62,000 nt of DNA, from contig NC_092671.1 of assembly GCF_964355755.1 (NCBI RefSeq), positions 24,364,070 through 24,426,069 on the forward strand. The letters are read 5' to 3'. Source of the DNA: Antedon mediterranea (Eukaryota > Echinodermata > Crinoidea > Comatulida > Antedonidae). The notes below the pieces were generated by a model, which saw only the letters and a program-made list of their open reading frames with translations, made no database searches and was not told the origin of the DNA. Positions 57,410 to 62,000 of the stretch are shown in pieces. The translations under genes and the position numbers were made by a program. The stretch's first letter is position 1. Each line of letters begins with the position of its first letter.

Positions 57410-57580
57410 GTTATTCATTTTGACCATAAATTGGATCGAAAAACAACTATTTACCGGAAAAATGTAATTTAAAGCAAAAAATAGTTAAGTCAATAGGTTT
57501 TTGGTTGGATTTAACTGTTTATTTTGTCTTTTATAAGTGACAAAGGTTTTTTCTACAAAAGTGATTTTCAGATTCACTTC
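57410..57580 (+). repeat. Uninterrupted copy of the 47240-47520 repeat
   Basis: TTGGATCGAAAAACAACTA, GTAATTTAAAGC and GGTTGGATTTAACTGTTTATTTTGTC run without the ACCG element. Confidence 0.7.
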
Positions 57581-60036
57581 AGCAAAAACTAGATCGGAAG
57601 AAAAAATGGCCTTACTATTAAAATTGCATACTCAATATTGTAAGGCAATTATCAATTAAGAGGATATATATATATATATATTTTTAAAGTCAATATACAA
57701 TACTTACATTACAGTACACTATTGATTTGAAATTCGAATCCATTAATGGAACCAGTGCTATTACTTTCTTATTTCTATTTTAAAATATCCGTTCGTTCAC
57801 ACCCAAAGTGCAAAATGAGATGGTCACACGCACGACAAATTGTTTTCAATTTTGTGAATGGTGTTTTTTGATTGAGAATTACCAGTTTATGAATAGGTTG
57901 CTTTGGCAAATAAAACCAATTTGTATCGACATTTTCTATGGCATTTCAATCAAGGTAAACTAGTTACGTCATCCACCCTTTAATGAATTTTTCCATGACA
58001 ATAATACAGCACTCAACTGTTACCATTACTACTGTTTCATGAAAAAGCAATTAGTATCCCTATTATAAGTCTAAAAACGGCCAATCTAAAAAAAAATATA
58101 AAAAAAGTGTTTCTCAACTGATTTGTGCTATATAGGGGCTATATATCCACCCAAAAAGTTCCAGCTCTTCTGTACTGGGGAAAGCCGCCATGTATATGTT
58201 TTGAGGGTCAAGGATTTCAATTACAGCATTATTTGGATGTTCACTTCATGGCCACCATTTGTTTTTCAAAATGGCCACCATAAAGTACAGGTTTTGCTAA
58301 TTTACTATATTAGTATTTCCTATACGTAATGAAGACATGTTTTGATAAAATACAGAGTCGGAAGTGATCAGATTTTCTTCTTATTCCATTTAGGAGCAAA
58401 CTTATTTGTTGAAGGCTACTGCTCCACTGGCTTTAGCTGTTGCATTTTTGTTTGCATACAGTGTGTGGTGCATACAATGTTAAATACAGCAATAGTTTTA
58501 AAATTCCAAATCAAACTGGCACAATAATTAGTAACATTTATGTACAATCCCTTTCGTCTAGTCTCTGAGAGATCACCACCTGATCTGTTGCTATCACGAT
58601 CCTCAGTATGTACTATCGATCATACTGATTACGATTAAGGAGGTTCACAAGAAGATACCAGAGTAACTATCATTCTCATTAAGAGAAGCATGGCCATCTT
58701 GCAATTTAAAGTATAAAAACTTATGGATAAAGCAAGTAACAGATCTTATGTCAATGAATACATGGTGATACACTGGGAGATCAACACTAGTCACCCAAAC
58801 TGGTCTGCATTTATGCACACATTTGTATCTAGCTGCTCATCTGCCAGTCATAATAACCTTCGATCAAGGAGTTAAATTAATGCAAATAGTTAGAGAAAGA
58901 AAACTTCAATTTGTCGGAAGATTCGTAAGACACAATTTTACAATATCAAGCTCCAGGTTCAGATATCATATTTGCAGCAGCTGGTCATGGCAAAATGGCG
59001 AAAGTGGAATTGGAAATTTTTTAGCTGAAACACAAACGTCAAGATACATAGGGTTTTCTATATTGTGATCATGTCTGATAACTGATTCTTCTGGAAAATC
59101 TTGTATTGTATGTACTGTATGTGGAAATTTGTCGTTCATGCATGTTGGCCATGATCAATTGTTCTATACTGTATCTGGAGACAAAATGGTACATCCTCAT
59201 CTCGTGTCATCATTATGATACATAGTTGCATCCTCTAAGAGCTCCATACAGCTCTTTTAAAGCAGGTTGGTATGCACATTTTTATTTGGTAAAATGGCTA
59301 AGGTAGATAAAATTCTTTGCTTATCTTTTATGGGTCTCTACCATCTTTATTCATACATTAATGTAAATACAAAAATTCATTATTTATATAATATAATAAA
59401 ATAATATTATAGAACAAGTTGTTAATATAAGACAGCACACAAACAATCTTTTTATAGTACTGTATATAAATATTGCACATACATTAAAATATACTTTATA
59501 ATATTATACCTTATGGATAGTGTTCAAACCAGTTTTTCAGGTAAGTAATACGTTTCATTATTTTTATACATAATTGTTGTTTATAGCATTGATAATATGT
59601 ATTTTTTTATATTTTTTTCATTTATAAAGAGATGATTTTAGGCATATTTCCATTTATTTAGTTGTTTTAATACATTAGCTTTGTATATGATTAGCAAACC
59701 AATTGAAAACACATGATCTACATATGTATTTTCAGTGCCAAGTATTATATTTTTGAAATTTACCTCGATATGGAATTTAGTTAGTGTATGCTCATTTATT
59801 GACCTTTATACTACTGGTGATGTTAGTTAATGATGGTGGTCTTCACAGAAATAAGGTGGTATTTGTGAATTTCCAATTAAATTCCGTTTTATCTTCACAT
59901 GTTGTTAGGTCTAGGAACCATAAGTTTTCTAAAACTAGGATCCTATATAATATATCCTCATATAATATAGATCTTACTGAATGTAGTGACAACCTAACCC
60001 AGACCTACAGAACATCCAACTAGTGAAATCAATTAT
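57581..60036. other. No confirmed gene; faint protein traces
   Basis: A (TA)n tract at 57665-57682. The phrase AAATGGCCACCAT occurs at about 58270 with a related word at 58245. The frame 58823-59068 contains LAAHLPVIITFDQ and RERKLQFVGRFVRHN, which look like remnants of a repeated protein, but I cannot name the family. The stretch 59784-60023 leads toward the LINE and could be its 5' region. Confidence 0.3.
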
Positions 60037-60336
60037 GTTATGCCAATTCATTGTCAAGTTTGTGACTCTAAGATTACTAGGAATAGACAGCAACTACAGT
60101 GTTACATTTGTCTTAGACATTTTCATGCTAGTTGCCAATCAATTGATGCATTTAGTTTTAGGAATTTTTTCAAATGTAGACCGTCAGACTGGGTATGCCA
60201 CTTATGTGCTCTTCCGCAACTAAACAATTCTCTTTTTAGTACCAATTCAGAAACAAACGAGATCACTGTCCATGTAAATGAAAATGATAAAATGAAAACT
60301 ACTATAAAGAGAAGAAAGTTGAGGAATTCTACTTGA
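60037..60336 (+). pseudogene. LINE PHD zinc finger
   Basis: The frame reads HCQVCDSKITRNRQQLQCY, then ICLRHFHASCQSID and WVCHLC: C-x2-C, C-x2-C, H-x2-C, C-x2-C, the C4HC3 order of a PHD finger with the tryptophan before the last pair. PHD-like fingers occur at the start of some CR1-group ORFs. A Glu/Lys-rich tail follows. Confidence 0.78.
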
Positions 60337-60339
60337 ATT

Positions 60340-61062
60340 CAATTGACTCTGACATTTTTAAAAAGGAATTATCGAGTCTCAGTGGCAACAAAAGTACCGG
60401 TCCTGATCTTTGGTGATTGCAGGCCCATTAACCCATGTTATAAATGTATCTATTATTAAGGAATGTTGTCCCTGTGCCATGAAAAATGCAAGAGTGAGAC
60501 CCATTTATAAAAAGAAAAGTAAACTTAATACAGCCAACTATAGACCTGTTAACATTTTACCAGTGGCTTCGAAAATACTGGAAAGAACTGTACATTCCCA
60601 ACTTAATATGTACAGTATCTTGAAAATAATGAACTTTTACACTGCTTTCAATCAGGTTGAATCACTGCTAATGGTATGTACACAGTTATGTTACTACTTG
60701 ACATACAAAAAGCCTTTGATTGTGTAAATCACGAGATACTGTGTGAAAAATAGGAAAGCTTGGTATAAGATCAGTGCAATGGTTTAAATCATATTTAGAG
60801 AATAGGTTTCAAACAGGTTGTATTAGTGGTGGAGTCTCAGACAAAATGGATGTCGTTTGCGGAGTACCACAGTGGAGTATCCTCGGTCCTCTCCTGTTCT
60901 TGTGCTATGTGAATGATGGTATTAAGATCTCTTTCAGTAAGTCTGTGAAGTACTTGGGTGTTGAGCTCGATCAAAATCTAAACGAAGACCTTATTGTCTC
61001 AAACATTTTAAAGACTGTAGGCCTAAATTCCAGATTAAAATTTGCTATGTTATACATTTAGT
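60340..61062 (+). pseudogene. LINE reverse transcriptase lacking its catalytic block
   Basis: LNSIDSDIFKKELSSLSGNKS, then CAMKNARVRPIYKKKSKLN, NYRPVNILPVASKILE and a first palm remnant, then WFKSYLENRFQ and GVPQWSILGPLLFLCYVND. The next residues are SVKYLGVELDQNL, which in intact elements lies some 70 residues further on. The segment with the FADD catalytic pair is therefore missing at about 60915-60940. Several frame changes occur. Confidence 0.82.
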
Positions 61063-61100
61063 TTACTAATTAGAAAAACTATTCTTGACTCACTGGCCCT

Positions 61101-61247
61101 GAGTATTAATAATAATGCTGTGTCCTCATGGTATTGGGGCATCAAAGCAGAGTATTAATAATAATGCTGTGTCCTCATGGTATTGGGGCATCAAAGCAGA
61201 GTATTATTAACTATGCTGTGTCCTCATGGTATTGGGGCATCAAAGCA
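61101..61247 (+). repeat. 49-bp unit in three tandem copies inside LINE ORF2
   Basis: Units start at 61101, 61150 and 61199 (GAGTATTAATAATAATGCTG). The first two are identical, the third has TTATTAACTA. The third unit leads into the normal ORF2 sequence (GIKAEVRLQRAQNRIIRF), so the first two are extra. Confidence 0.95.
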
Positions 61248-61365
61248 GAAGTAAGACTACAGAGAGCACAGAACAGAATAATTAGGTTCATACTTTGGAA
61301 GCACAACATGTATCATATTACTAAGCAGGATTTTTTAAGGTTAAAAATGTTAAATATTGAAACTA

Positions 61366-61933
61366 TACCCCTTTCACACCAAAAGCAAAACTCCGGAGAC
61401 ACCCCGGAGTTGACGCCCCGCTGTTTGGCGTGAAAGGTAAAATCAAGCAACTCCGGAGTTTAAAACTGCGGGGTTGAACAGCTGAACATTCTCCGGAGAG
61501 CGAACTGTGGGGACACCCCGGTGTTTTTGTGTGAAAAGGTACCAACATCAAACTCCGGAGTGTTTTGGGTCAAAAGGTCATCCTCACACGATCACTCATT
61601 GCTTTAGTTTTATTTCAAAACACTTTAAATATTTGTACAAAATATATAGCAGGTTTAAAAAATAATAAGTAGTATCAATAAAACATTATATTACTTCTGA
61701 GACTTTTAAAAGTAATTATTAAATTTAAAAAAATTGTGAATTAAAATTATTCTAATTATCGTCGCTATGTAAAAAAAAATAATAGAGGGCGACATTTACA
61801 ATTTTATTTTATTAACCTCGGTGTTGCTAGGTTGGTGTGAAAGGGGTATCTCCGGAGTTTCTCGACGTTTTGAATGGTCATAAACCCCGGGGTGTCTCCG
61901 GAGACACTCCGGAGTTTTGGTGTGAAAGGGGTA
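61366..61933. mobile_element. 568-bp TIR element with repeated CTCCGGAG palindromes
   Basis: Ends TACCCCTTTCACACCAAAA and its complement, flanked by a 3-bp duplication CTA (61363-61365, 61934-61936). Removing element and one CTA restores the LINE frame (..NIET-RVKQMSLSQTYNI). Seven exact CTCCGGAG palindromes lie near the ends, four in the left 190 bp and three in the right 80 bp. No transposase. A 3-bp duplication fits PIF/Harbinger or CACTA groups. Confidence 0.92.
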
Positions 61934-62000
61934 CTAGAGTAAAACAAATGTCACTCAGCCAGACATATAATATTAGTCCACAATTTATGTCAACTAATTT

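Larger units (their letters stand above)
60037..62000 (+). mobile_element. CR1-like LINE with PHD finger, internally deleted
   Basis: A PHD finger (60037-60336) is followed at once by RT sequence (60340-61062), then the ORF2 C-terminal region (61101-61365, resuming at 61937). The apurinic-type endonuclease expected between PHD and RT is missing, and so is the RT catalytic block. A TIR element (61366-61933) interrupts the C-terminal part. The window ends before the 3' end. Confidence 0.85.

Noticed and set aside
1-62000. CRISPR array, operon or phage-like system
   Set aside because: No spaced direct repeats of CRISPR type and no prokaryotic gene organisation; tandem repeats here have no unique spacers.

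Overview
The window looks like AT-rich (roughly two thirds A+T), repeat-laden nuclear DNA of a metazoan, most likely a marine invertebrate. The evidence is the mix of BEL/Pao and Ty3/Gypsy LTR elements, a CR1-type LINE with a PHD finger, tRNA-derived SINEs, hAT elements, many short inverted-repeat elements and spliceosomal-type signals. There are no operons, Shine-Dalgarno sites or bacterial gene families. The species cannot be fixed from sequence alone; the dense palindrome TAGGCCTA is a lineage flavour I cannot assign.

Layout. 0-3 kb: dispersed repeats and one short protein-like ORF. 3-5.3 kb: decayed BEL/Pao pol (minus). 6.5-10.4 kb: decayed Ty3/Gypsy element (plus) with an in-frame loss of the RT catalytic block. 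10.5-17 kb: start of a second BEL/Pao element whose gag is split by a 4.7-kb foldback transposon, itself carrying a 1.5-kb element, which holds a further inverted repeat; target-site duplications mark the two outer insertions. 16.9-21.5 kb: a better preserved Ty3/Gypsy gag-pol (minus), fused to the BEL gag without an LTR. 21.7-42 kb: mostly gene-poor sequence with dispersed repeats, a 16-bp minisatellite (33.3 kb), hairpin elements and a roughly 345-bp satellite (40.1-40.8 kb). 42.8-57 kb: a SINE split by an inverted-repeat element, two copies of one deleted hAT element, a hAT-like MITE inside a tandem repeat, and LINE tails. 60-62 kb: a LINE lacking its endonuclease and RT catalytic block, interrupted by another terminal-inverted-repeat element.

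Host genes. No known host gene is recognisable. The most interesting candidate is a three-exon minus-strand gene: a signal-peptide exon at 49589-49744, a protein-like exon at 38371-38485 and a terminal exon at 24604-24719. The splice phases agree (0, then 1), and the predicted 128-residue product reads like a secreted peptide-hormone precursor with dibasic sites and a two-cysteine C-terminal peptide. This is an inference that needs transcript evidence. Three further protein-like segments (951-1091, 23398-23520, 23626-23748) may be terminal exons or small ORFs.

Taken together, the window is mainly a record of transposons inserting into transposons. Several insertions can be dated relative to each other, because removing the insert and one target duplication restores the host reading frame.
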